The position numbers and the translations under genes were made by a program. Below are positions 1-6,040 of a stretch of 36,897 nucleotides of DNA, one piece after another. Positions within the stretch are counted from its first letter, which is position 1, and every line of letters begins with the position of its first letter. The notes under the pieces are model-generated. The model was not told where the DNA came from, ran no database searches, and saw only the letters and a list, made by a program, of their open reading frames with translations. The stretch lies in assembly GCA_937897985.1 (NCBI GenBank), contig CALCBD010000063.1, positions 1-36,897 on the forward strand, given 5' to 3'. This DNA is from an uncultured Paludibacter sp. Its GTDB lineage: Bacteria; Bacteroidota; Bacteroidia; Bacteroidales; Paludibacteraceae.

Positions 1-56
1 AGAGCATCTGCCTTACAAGCAGAGGGTCGGCGGTTCGAATCCGTCAACGCCCACCA
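1..56 (+). tRNA. tRNA-Val (anticodon TAC), 5' end cut off by the window
   Basis: Only the 3' part is inside the window. The anticodon stem TCTGC/GCAGA (7-11, 19-23) encloses the loop CTTACAA with anticodon TAC at 14-16, which reads valine GTA codons. The T arm is GGCGG/CCGTC (29-33, 41-45) around TTCGAAT. The 3' acceptor strand AACGCCC is followed by A and an encoded CCA at 54-56. The D arm and 5' acceptor strand lie upstream of the window. Confidence 0.93.
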
Positions 57-58
57 AT

Positions 59-93
59 AAAGATCGTACATTGATTTGTACGGTCTTTTTTTT
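59..93 (+). terminator. Rho-independent terminator after tRNA-Val
   Basis: A 12-bp stem, AAAGATCGTACA (59-70) with TGTACGGTCTTT (77-88) including one G-T pair, closes a 6-nt loop and runs into eight T residues (86-93). It starts 2 nt after the tRNA CCA end. Confidence 0.85.
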
Positions 94-133
94 ATTCAAT
101 ATAATCAGCCGGTTCTAAGATCTATTCTTTGAA

Positions 134-207
134 AAGCGTTTAGCTCAGCCGGTTCTGAGCATTCCGATGCAATCGGAAGAATCGGCGGTTCGAATCCGTC
201 AACGTAA
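134..207 (+). pseudogene. Degenerate tRNA-Val-like copy with a replaced anticodon arm
   Basis: The sequence keeps the tRNA layout. A D-arm region GCTCAG...CTGAGC lies at 143-160, and the T arm (184-200) is identical to that of the tRNA-Val at the window start, including the following AAC. The anticodon arm is unrelated: stem TTCCG/CGGAA (162-166, 174-178) with loop ATGCAAT, which would place GCA (Cys) at the anticodon. The acceptor strands AAGCGTT and AACGTAA no longer pair at their outer positions, and no CCA is encoded. A further D-arm fragment, TCAGCCGGTTCTAAGA, sits at 105-120. Together these suggest decayed tandem tRNA copies. A tRNA finder might report a low-scoring tRNA-Cys or pseudo-tRNA. 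Confidence 0.6.
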
Positions 208-241
208 AAAAAGTCCGGAAATTTAATTTCAGGACTTTTTT
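206..241 (+). terminator. Terminator hairpin, possibly bidirectional
   Basis: AAAAAAGTCC (207-216) pairs with GGACTTTTTT (232-241) around a loop that can itself pair. The A-rich left and T-rich right arms let it act from both sides: for the tRNA-like transcript and, on the minus strand, for the exporter gene that ends at 278. Confidence 0.75.
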
Positions 242-277
242 GGTGTGTCTTAAAGACAATGAATATGGGCGGAATTT

Positions 278-1213
278 TCAGGATTCGTTTTGATGTTGCC
301 TTGTTAAAAGTTCTTTTTCCACCTGTTCACGCGTTTTACTTTGAGTAACAAAATACACCCCGAAAAATACAAGTACAGCCGACACGACATGTTCCATTCT
401 GAAATTATCCATCCCCATGGCCACAGTTGCAAGCGAAGCTACGATTGGCTGCAAATAATTGTACATGCTGAGTGTGGTTGGCAAAAGTACTTTCTGACCC
501 GCTGCCAGCAAAAGATATGAAACGAATGTAGCTAAAAACACCACATACAACACTTTGAGCAATACACTGACAGTCAACACATTCAGATTAAAATTCACAA
601 TAGCACCATGGGCAAAAGGATAACTCTGTATCGTCCCGAACAAAAACAACCAACGCATAATAGTAAACGGCGAATATGCTGATATGAGCTTTTTAAACAG
701 AGTCAGGTACAGAGCAAACGAAATTACTGCTGAAAAAACAATGACATTTCCAATTAAATTACCGTTACCAATACTAACTGAGTACTGCCCGAAAATCAAA
801 AACAAAGCTCCCGATGCACCTAAAATTACTCCGAATGCTTTTTTAAAAGTTATTGGCTCTTTAATGATAAAGGCAGCGAAAATCATACTTAAAATCGGAA
901 GTGTGGTTACAACAATCGCCGCATCGATGGGTGATGTTTTTGAAAGCCCTAAGAAAAAAGGAATCTGATTGGCTGTAAGCGCAAAAAAAGCTGCAAAAAA
1001 GAAAGAAACTTTATCCCTGAACGGCACTTTCTCCACTTTAACAAATAAAGCAGACCCCCAAAACAACAAAAACCCACCCGAAATCCGGAAAAAAGTCAAC
1101 AACAACGGATCGAATACATCAGGCATTAATGATCTGGAAACAGGATTGTTAAGTCCGAATATCAGATTGGCTGCCAACATTGCAAAATGTCCGTTCAGTT
1201 TATTTCTTTCCAT
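278..1213 (-). CDS. DMT-superfamily (EamA) exporter
   Basis: This 311-residue integral membrane protein has about ten hydrophobic helices in two halves of five, the EamA pattern of the drug/metabolite transporter superfamily. The first helix begins at LAANLIFGLNNPVSR, typical of EamA permeases. The mid-protein KEPITFKKAFGVILGASG, the usual loop between helices 4 and 5, is also characteristic. Members export amino acids, nucleosides or drugs across the inner membrane; the substrate cannot be read from sequence. The ATG at 1213 precedes a short cytoplasmic N-terminus and the first helix, so the start is reasonable. The gene stands alone on the minus strand, and its 3' end faces the hairpin at 206-241. 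Confidence 0.88.
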   Translation of the reverse strand: MERNKLNGHFAMLAANLIFGLNNPVSRSLMPDVFDPLLLTFFRISGGFLLFWGSALFVKVEKVPFRDKVSFFFAAFFALTANQIPFFLGLSKTSPIDAAIVVTTLPILSMIFAAFIIKEPITFKKAFGVILGASGALFLIFGQYSVSIGNGNLIGNVIVFSAVISFALYLTLFKKLISAYSPFTIMRWLFLFGTIQSYPFAHGAIVNFNLNVLTVSVLLKVLYVVFLATFVSYLLLAAGQKVLLPTTLSMYNYLQPIVASLATVAMGMDNFRMEHVVSAVLVFFGVYFVTQSKTREQVEKELLTRQHQNES

Positions 1214-1403
1214 CAGTTGTGAGCTTATTATCTTGAATGTATGGCCTTTATGGGCGAAAGCGTTATTAATGAGTTAAATCTGATTCTTTCGTTAGAGCAG
1301 GTTTTAAAACGAAATAAAAGCCCCGCTAAATTTTACTGAATTTGTCAGATTAAAACACTAAATCCGGAGTTATGTTCAATAAACCGGCTGCATTATGTTA
1401 AAA

Positions 1404-1835
1404 TTATTGTTTTAATTCCAGCAGAAGAATTTGCTGAATTTTATTTTCCTGTTGTTTGTCAATTTTCAATATACAATCTTTAATCCTTTTACGGAACTTC
1501 CAACAGGTCATCTGATTTAAGCCCAACTGGTCTGAATAATCGTAAGAAGAAACTTCTTTCCCCTGAACACAAACTGTATAGGCAATATAAAAAGCCTTAT
1601 TGACCGGAAATTTTATATTATGAAAAATAGTATGTGCTGAAGCCGATTCTTCTTTTTTACAACGGGTACACCTCCGCGAATAGGCAGTTTTACCCTCACA
1701 GTAATTCGTGTGTCCGCAATTTCTGCAGACAAACCCGTATTTCCATTTCACTTCTGAAATAAACTTCAACACTTTATCACCATCATTAAAAAGCTCATTG
1801 GCTAATTCAGGCGAAATTCCGTCGTTAAACAACAT
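1404..1835 (-). CDS. Orphan IS1595-type zinc-ribbon protein (transposase N-terminal part)
   Basis: The 143-residue product carries a four-Cys zinc ribbon, CRNCGHTNYC followed by CTRCKK, then a stretch like the N-terminal region of IS1595-family transposases (zinc ribbon plus the YDYSDQLGLNQMTCWKFRKRI helix-turn-helix-like segment). The DDE catalytic domain that normally follows is absent. The gene ends naturally at LELKQ-stop and no terminal inverted repeats were seen. It could be a solo remnant or a small DNA-binding protein derived from a transposase. An upstream TTG at 1877 is in frame but lies inside the -7 box of a canonical promoter (1875-1906), so the ATG at 1835 is preferred. The gene is divergent from the methyltransferase at 1982. 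Confidence 0.7.
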   Translation of the reverse strand: MLFNDGISPELANELFNDGDKVLKFISEVKWKYGFVCRNCGHTNYCEGKTAYSRRCTRCKKEESASAHTIFHNIKFPVNKAFYIAYTVCVQGKEVSSYDYSDQLGLNQMTCWKFRKRIKDCILKIDKQQENKIQQILLLELKQ

Positions 1836-1874
1836 GATTTTCAGACTTTTTTTGATTACAACAAATTCAGGGGA

Positions 1875-1906
1875 CAAAGATATAAAAATATTTCAGTGAT
1901 ACCAAA
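1875..1906 (-). promoter_or_regulatory. Bacteroidota sigma-ABfr promoter for the zinc-ribbon gene
   Basis: On the minus strand TTTG (1906-1903) is followed by 20 nt and then TATCTTTG (1882-1875), an exact TTTG-N20-TAnnTTTG match. Transcription would begin near 1868, upstream of the ATG at 1835, which excludes the TTG at 1877 as a start. Confidence 0.75.
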
Positions 1907-1925
1907 ATAATTTATTAGTGATATT

Positions 1926-1956
1926 ATTGTAATTTAAAATTATTCAATTATCTTTG
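1926..1956 (+). promoter_or_regulatory. Promoter for the methyltransferase/peptide/radical SAM cluster
   Basis: TATCTTTG at 1949-1956 matches the TAnnTTTG -7 box. ATTG at 1926-1929 is a near match to the -33 TTTG, with a 19-nt spacer. The box lies 25 nt before the ATG at 1982. It is back to back with the minus-strand promoter at 1875-1906, so the two could be co-regulated. Confidence 0.65.
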
Positions 1957-1981
1957 CAGTGCAAAAAAAAATGAAAATAAA

Positions 1982-2611
1982 ATGAATATTGAAGCAATAA
2001 ACAAACGTTACAGCAGTCTGAGCGAAACGAGTTGTTGTCTTTCGTGCGGAGGGGCCATCAATCATGCCGAACCGCAACCCGGCGAAACATGTGTGGATCT
2101 GGGAAGCGGGAGAGGAAACGATGTGATCAGACTTGCCGAAGAAGTAGGAGAAAACGGTTATGTATATGGCATAGATATATCGGAAGGAATGATTGCAAAA
2201 GCGGTGGCCAATCTGAATAAATTTGAGGTAGCAAATGCCTCTGTTTTACAGGCAGAGCTTGAAAAGCTACCCCTGGAGAACGGTTCTGTGGATTTGGTAA
2301 TATCAAACTGCACCATTAATCATGCCTCTGATAAGCAGAAAGTATGGAATGAAATTTACAGAATTCTGAAGCCCGGGGGCAGGTTTGTTGTCAGCGACAT
2401 TTATGCGGCTTCACCTATAGCAGATGAATACCGCAACGACCCGGTTGCCGTTGCCGAATGCTGGGCCGGAGCTGTCACGAGAGCTGAATATCTGACAATG
2501 CTCGAAACAGCAGGATTCGGGGATATTCGGATTCACGAAGAATCAGAACCATATTCTAAAGGTCAGGCAGAAGTAGCAAGCTGGACTATAGAAGGAAAGA
2601 AAAACCCCTGA
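1982..2611 (+). CDS. ArsM-like class I SAM-dependent methyltransferase
   Basis: The 209-residue product has a Rossmann methyltransferase fold. Motif I is VDLGSGRGND (about 38-47), the acidic residue ending strand 2 is in YGIDIS, and the later motifs are DLVISNCTINH and RILKPGGRFVVSDIY. The ISNCxIN and GAVTRAEYLTMLETAGF segments are typical of arsenite methyltransferases, which methylate As(III) thiolates. Cysteines are at 18, 19, 22, 37, 110 and 160. C160 sits where ArsM enzymes carry one of their C-terminal arsenic-binding Cys, but I see no counterpart to the second one, so As(III) as substrate is uncertain. It is the first gene of a thiol-rich cluster and is followed by a Cys-rich peptide. 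Alternative: a thiol or peptide S-methyltransferase. Confidence 0.8.
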   Translation: MNIEAINKRYSSLSETSCCLSCGGAINHAEPQPGETCVDLGSGRGNDVIRLAEEVGENGYVYGIDISEGMIAKAVANLNKFEVANASVLQAELEKLPLENGSVDLVISNCTINHASDKQKVWNEIYRILKPGGRFVVSDIYAASPIADEYRNDPVAVAECWAGAVTRAEYLTMLETAGFGDIRIHEESEPYSKGQAEVASWTIEGKKNP

Positions 2612-2656
2612 CCCTTTAAAAGGAAGTATTTTAAGCTCCTTTTAATGGATCAGGGG
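2605..2656 (+). terminator. Long imperfect intercistronic hairpin after the methyltransferase
   Basis: A 20-nt arm beginning CCCCTGACCC (2605-2624) pairs with the arm ending ATGGATCAGGGG (2637-2656), 18 of 20 positions matching, around a 12-nt loop. The stem includes the TGA stop of the methyltransferase. No T-run follows, so it looks more like an mRNA-stabilising or processing element than a full terminator. Confidence 0.6.
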
Positions 2657-2683
2657 AAATATTCACAACTAAAATAATTTTTT

Positions 2684-2788
2684 ATGAAAAGTGTAGTGAA
2701 AAAAAGTTGCTGTTCAGGCAACAATGAATTGAAGGTTGCACAATGTTGCGCTAAAAATTCGATTATCGTAGCCGGTTGTCACGACTAA
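2684..2788 (+). CDS. 34-residue Cys-rich peptide, candidate radical SAM substrate
   Basis: An ATG at 2684 opens a 34-codon frame ending TAA at 2786-2788. The peptide starts MKSVVKKSCCSG and ends IIVAGCHD, with Cys at 9, 10, 21, 22 and 32, so two CC pairs and one single Cys make up 15% of the residues. It has no signal peptide or double-Gly leader. It lies 72 nt after the methyltransferase and 77 nt before the radical SAM/SPASM gene, on the same strand, with hairpins on both sides. This is the position of a RiPP precursor. The alternative is a small metal- or arsenite-binding peptide of metallothionein type. I recognise no named family. Confidence 0.6.
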   Translation: MKSVVKKSCCSGNNELKVAQCCAKNSIIVAGCHD

Positions 2789-2798
2789 CTGCGGGCTT

Positions 2799-2843
2799 AA
2801 CTTTTCCAAAGTTTGAAACTTTGGAAAAGTTATTTCTTTTTTT
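2799..2843 (+). terminator. Attenuator-type hairpin between peptide and radical SAM gene
   Basis: A perfect 15-bp stem is formed by AACTTTTCCAAAGTT (2799-2813) and AACTTTGGAAAAGTT (2817-2831) with a 3-nt loop. It is followed by ATTTCTTTTTTT (2832-2843). It starts 11 nt after the peptide stop and ends before the maturase start at 2866. A partial terminator here would give more peptide mRNA than enzyme mRNA, as is common in precursor/maturase operons (inference). Confidence 0.75.
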
Positions 2844-2865
2844 AATAAAAAAAAACACATTGAAA

Positions 2866-4167
2866 ATGGCTTTATCTCAACACAATATCATCACAAAAAT
2901 TACCGGTTCCGATGATTTTTTCATTGTAAATCCGTTACACAAATCAGCAGATATTATTTCGGAAAATGAACTTAAAATGCTGAAAAACAAAATCGATCCA
3001 AAAGGAGAATTCACTCAACGCGGATATCTTGTTGATGAGGCAAAAGAAAAACGCGCCTTCAAACTGGCTTATCTCGATTTTACCGAAAAGCGCGAAAGTG
3101 ATGAAACCCAGCTTTTCTTTGTGCCGAATTACTCCTGCAACTTTGCCTGTTCGTATTGTTATCAGGAAGGATATAATCCTGTTCAAAAAGTTGTAAACAA
3201 TGATGTAATTGATGCCTTTTTCAGCTATATAAAATCCGAATTTGCCGGACGCCGTAAATACATTACTGTTTTTGGAGGCGAACCTCTTTTGCCGGGTGAA
3301 CATCAACGGGAAATGCTTGCTTATTTTATTCAGAAAGCAAACGATGCCCGGCTCGACCTGGCATTTGTAACCAACGGATATACACTGGCATCCTATGCCG
3401 GTTTGCTTAAAACTGCCAGCATTCGCGAAATTCAGGTGACACTGGACGGAACACAGGAAGTACATGATGGCCGACGATACCTGAAGGGAAAACAACCCAC
3501 CTTTGATAAAATTGTGGAAGGAATTGATGCCTGTCTGGCGGCAGGAATGAACATCAATCTGCGAATGGTGATTGACAGGGAAAACATTGAAAATCTTGCA
3601 GGTTTATCGCGTTTTGCTATCGAAAAAGGCTGGACAAAATCACCCCTTTTCAAAACTCAAATCGGACGCAATTACGAACTTCACTTTTGCAATTCGACAC
3701 CCGATAAACTTTTCGACAGAGCAACTTTGTATCAACAGATTTATCAATTACTGAAAACACATCCCTATATTGCGGAATTTTATAAACCTGCATTTTCAAT
3801 AGCTAAGTATATTGCAGAAAATGAAGCTTTGCCTACAGCTCTGTTCGACTCATGTCCGGCCTGTAAAACGGAGTGGGCTTTCGACTTTACCGGCACCATT
3901 TATTCATGTACGGCGACAGTTGGAAATAAAGGAGATGAACTTGGTACATTTTATCCCGTGATCACAAAAAACGTGACGGCTATCGAAAGCTGGCAAAACC
4001 GCGATATTACGACGATTGAGAAGTGTAAAAATTGTGAAGTGGCATTAGCCTGCGGAGGTGGTTGTGCTTCGGTTGCCAAAAATAAATTCGGCCATCCGAA
4101 TAATCCCGACTGCAGGCCGGTGAAGGAGTTATTAAGCATGGGAGCGGCTTATTATTTAGCACCCTGA
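2866..4167 (+). CDS. Radical SAM/SPASM enzyme, peptide-maturase type
   Basis: The 433-residue enzyme has an N-terminal domain of about 85 residues (KITGSDDFFIVNPLHK...), common in peptide-modifying radical SAM proteins. The radical SAM 4Fe-4S motif CxxxCxxC follows at C91, C95 and C98, then the GGEPLL motif. The C-terminal Cys-rich SPASM region has CPAC, GTIYSCTAT, CKNCEVALACGGGCA and a final C in NPDCRPV, enough to bind two auxiliary Fe-S clusters. Such enzymes form thioether, C-C or other crosslinks in peptides, or oxidise residues in protein partners as anaerobic sulfatase-maturating enzymes do. No sulfatase is nearby, while a Cys-rich peptide gene is immediately upstream. An in-frame TTG at 2776 would overlap the peptide gene and place the hairpin inside the coding region, so the ATG at 2866 is chosen. 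Confidence 0.85.
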   Translation: MALSQHNIITKITGSDDFFIVNPLHKSADIISENELKMLKNKIDPKGEFTQRGYLVDEAKEKRAFKLAYLDFTEKRESDETQLFFVPNYSCNFACSYCYQEGYNPVQKVVNNDVIDAFFSYIKSEFAGRRKYITVFGGEPLLPGEHQREMLAYFIQKANDARLDLAFVTNGYTLASYAGLLKTASIREIQVTLDGTQEVHDGRRYLKGKQPTFDKIVEGIDACLAAGMNINLRMVIDRENIENLAGLSRFAIEKGWTKSPLFKTQIGRNYELHFCNSTPDKLFDRATLYQQIYQLLKTHPYIAEFYKPAFSIAKYIAENEALPTALFDSCPACKTEWAFDFTGTIYSCTATVGNKGDELGTFYPVITKNVTAIESWQNRDITTIEKCKNCEVALACGGGCASVAKNKFGHPNNPDCRPVKELLSMGAAYYLAP

Positions 4168-4209
4168 ATCCCCGCAAAGGGACTTTAAGGGAGCGATTGA
4201 TAAGTTTTT
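4168..4209 (+). repeat. C/G-block intergenic repeat, copy A
   Basis: Directly after the radical SAM stop codon, ATCCCCGCAAAGGGACTTTA and the following AGGGAGC...AAGTTTTT align with copy B at 4268-4309. Both have a C block, a G block, a T-rich step, a second G block and a closing AAGTTTTT. The C and first G blocks can form a short stem. Confidence 0.45.
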
Positions 4210-4267
4210 CCAACGATATAATATGAATATATGAACATGTTTAAAATTTAATATTAAAGGTCATTGA

Positions 4268-4309
4268 AGTTCCCCTGTGGGGGATTTTGGGGGCCGTCAG
4301 AAAGTTTTT
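4268..4309 (+). repeat. C/G-block intergenic repeat, copy B
   Basis: TTCCCCTGTGGGGGATTTTG followed by GGGGCCGTCAGAAAGTTTTT is the second copy of the element at 4168-4209. It abuts the ATG at 4310, so it forms the translation leader of the thioredoxin-reductase fusion. A reading frame runs through it from 4277, but a start there would code the repeat. Confidence 0.45.
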
Positions 4310-5578
4310 ATGAAAGAAATTAATGCAGCTGATTTTCAGCAGGAAGTATTGAATGGCGGTAAGGTAGTGGTTGATTTTTATTCAACCGAGTGTCCGCCCT
4401 GTGAAGCCTTAGCACCAAAATTTGAAGCTATGGCTGAATTGTATGGCGAAAAAATCAAATTTGTCAAAATTTTTCGTCAGGGAAATCGTGAGCTCGCCAC
4501 TTCACTGGGAGTAAGCTCCTCACCTACTCTTTTGTTTTTCGACAACGGAAAACAGGTAACGGATAGCATCAGTGGTGGCATCAAAAAGTCGGAGATTATC
4601 GAACGCCTTGACCAAATGCTGCCGACCGACGAAGTGACTGCTATCAAAGCCAATCAAAAAGCGACAGTTGCTGAATATGATGTGGTGATTTTAGGAGGAG
4701 GTCCGGCCGGACTGACTGCCGGAATCTATCTCGGCCAGGCAAAAATCAAAACATTATTAATCGACCCTGCACTTCCCGGCGGCTATATGGGTATCACACA
4801 TCAGGTATCGAACTATCCGGGTTTCGAGCAACCACAACCCGGTTTTATGCTGGCGCACTACATGAGTGAACAGGCCAAACATACAGGGATTGACTTTAAA
4901 GTGGCAGTAGATATTACTTCAGTGAATTTAAAGAAAAAGGAAATTGTAATTGATGGTTTTGAAACTATCAGGGCAAAAAAAATCATTATCGCTACCGGAA
5001 CAACACCTAACACCATGAATGCTCCGGGTGAAAAGGAATTTAAAGGAAAAGGAATTTCGTATTGCGCCACCTGCGATGCAAAATACTTTGTGGACAAAGA
5101 AGTCACAGTGATTGGTGGCGGAAATTCAGCGGTAGAAGAAGCATTGTTTATTACCAAATTTGCAGGCAAAGTTACCATGATACATCAGTTTGATAAGCTG
5201 ACAGCCAATCAGACTGCTATAGACGAATTACAAAAAAACGAAAAAATATCGGTGATGTACGAACATGAACCACGACGTTTTGAAAAACGCGATGGTAAAA
5301 TGGTGACATTTGTGGAAGATTTAAAAACAAAGGAACTCAAAGAGCTGGTCACAGACGGAGTATTTGTATTCATCGGATTCAAATCCAATGTTTCTGTTCT
5401 GGGCGATACCTTGCCCGAATCGGACAGCTGGGGTTATATCAAAACCAACGAAGATCGTCAGACAAATTTGCCCGACATTTATGCTGTCGGAGATATTATC
5501 AGCAAAAAATATCGTCAGATAACTACTGCTGTTGCTGATGGTACAATTGCAGCAATGACCATTTCGAAAGAGATTTAA
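4310..5578 (+). CDS. Thioredoxin-thioredoxin reductase fusion (Trx N-terminal)
   Basis: The 422-residue fusion begins with a thioredoxin domain (about 1-105) whose active site is ECPPC (C28, C31) and which has the cis-Pro SSSPTLLFF motif. A short linker leads to a low-molecular-weight thioredoxin reductase (about 122-422). This has the FAD-binding GGGPAGLTAGIY, the redox CATC (C252, C255), the NADPH-binding GGGNSAVEEA and the C-terminal VGDI motif. It would pass electrons from NADPH through FAD to its own Trx domain in the cytoplasm. Trx-first order and CPPC instead of CGPC are unusual; the better known mycobacterial fusion has reductase first. The ATG at 4310 is chosen because the Trx domain starts there. 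The likely partners are the downstream thiol proteins or the product of the upstream peptide/radical SAM genes. Confidence 0.88.
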   Translation: MKEINAADFQQEVLNGGKVVVDFYSTECPPCEALAPKFEAMAELYGEKIKFVKIFRQGNRELATSLGVSSSPTLLFFDNGKQVTDSISGGIKKSEIIERLDQMLPTDEVTAIKANQKATVAEYDVVILGGGPAGLTAGIYLGQAKIKTLLIDPALPGGYMGITHQVSNYPGFEQPQPGFMLAHYMSEQAKHTGIDFKVAVDITSVNLKKKEIVIDGFETIRAKKIIIATGTTPNTMNAPGEKEFKGKGISYCATCDAKYFVDKEVTVIGGGNSAVEEALFITKFAGKVTMIHQFDKLTANQTAIDELQKNEKISVMYEHEPRRFEKRDGKMVTFVEDLKTKELKELVTDGVFVFIGFKSNVSVLGDTLPESDSWGYIKTNEDRQTNLPDIYAVGDIISKKYRQITTAVADGTIAAMTISKEI

Positions 5579-5646
5579 GATCTGCTGCAAAGTACGAAAA
5601 GGAGAAAAATGCAATATTTATAAACAGATAAATAAATTCCGAACAA

Positions 5647-6033
5647 ATGATTAAAAAATTTTTCATAACGCTTGTGGTAGTTTTTATTGCCATAGGAACT
5701 GTTTCGGCACAAACAGTAAAGCAGTTAAAATCTACCGAAATACAACAGATTCTGACAAACAACAAAGCAATTATTGTTCTGGATGTACGCACAGCTGAAG
5801 AATTTGCTGCCGGCCATCTTAAAAATGCGATCAATATTGACATTCGTAAACCCGGATTTTATTCGGAAATTGACAAACTGAATAAAAAGAAAACATACAT
5901 GGTTTACTGCAGAACCAATCACAGAAGCGGCATGGCAGTTGAATATATGAAACAAAAGGGTTTCGGCACCATTTATCAGATGATGGATGGATTTCCGGGA
6001 TGGGCAGCGAATAATTTTACATTCGAAAAATAA
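5647..6033 (+). CDS. Secreted single-domain rhodanese
   Basis: This 128-residue protein has a cleavable signal peptide (hydrophobic residues 5-19, likely cut after VSA/Q) and one rhodanese domain. The domain shows LDVRTAEEFAAGHLKNAINIDI and the active-site loop CRTNHRSG with Cys88. Rhodaneses carry sulfane sulfur as a Cys persulfide and pass it to thiols or cyanide. It lies 68 nt after the reductase fusion and 7 nt before the DUF1847 gene, so it is probably co-transcribed. A periplasmic location next to a membrane thioredoxin and an SQR-like flavoprotein suggests sulfane sulfur handling at the cell envelope. Confidence 0.85.
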   Translation: MIKKFFITLVVVFIAIGTVSAQTVKQLKSTEIQQILTNNKAIIVLDVRTAEEFAAGHLKNAINIDIRKPGFYSEIDKLNKKKTYMVYCRTNHRSGMAVEYMKQKGFGTIYQMMDGFPGWAANNFTFEK

Positions 6034-6040
6034 TTTCAGG

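Noticed and set aside
134..207. Functional tRNA-Cys
   Set aside because: The outer acceptor pairs are lost, CCA is absent, and the T arm is that of the neighbouring tRNA-Val.
2776..2865. N-terminal extension of the radical SAM frame from a TTG at 2776
   Set aside because: It would overlap the Cys-rich peptide gene and translate the perfect hairpin at 2799-2831; the ATG at 2866 begins the conserved domain.
2944..3495. 183-codon minus-strand frame inside the radical SAM gene
   Set aside because: It is antisense to a gene with clear catalytic motifs and has no recognisable domain.
2866..4167. Anaerobic sulfatase-maturating enzyme
   Set aside because: No sulfatase gene is present in the window, and a Cys-rich small peptide is directly upstream; the call cannot be fully excluded without phylogeny.
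4277..4309. Upstream ATG for the Trx-TrxR fusion
   Set aside because: It would encode only the G-rich repeat copy B; the thioredoxin domain begins at the ATG at 4310.
5987..6040. Upstream ATG for the DUF1847 gene
   Set aside because: It lies inside the rhodanese gene in another frame and adds no family-like residues.
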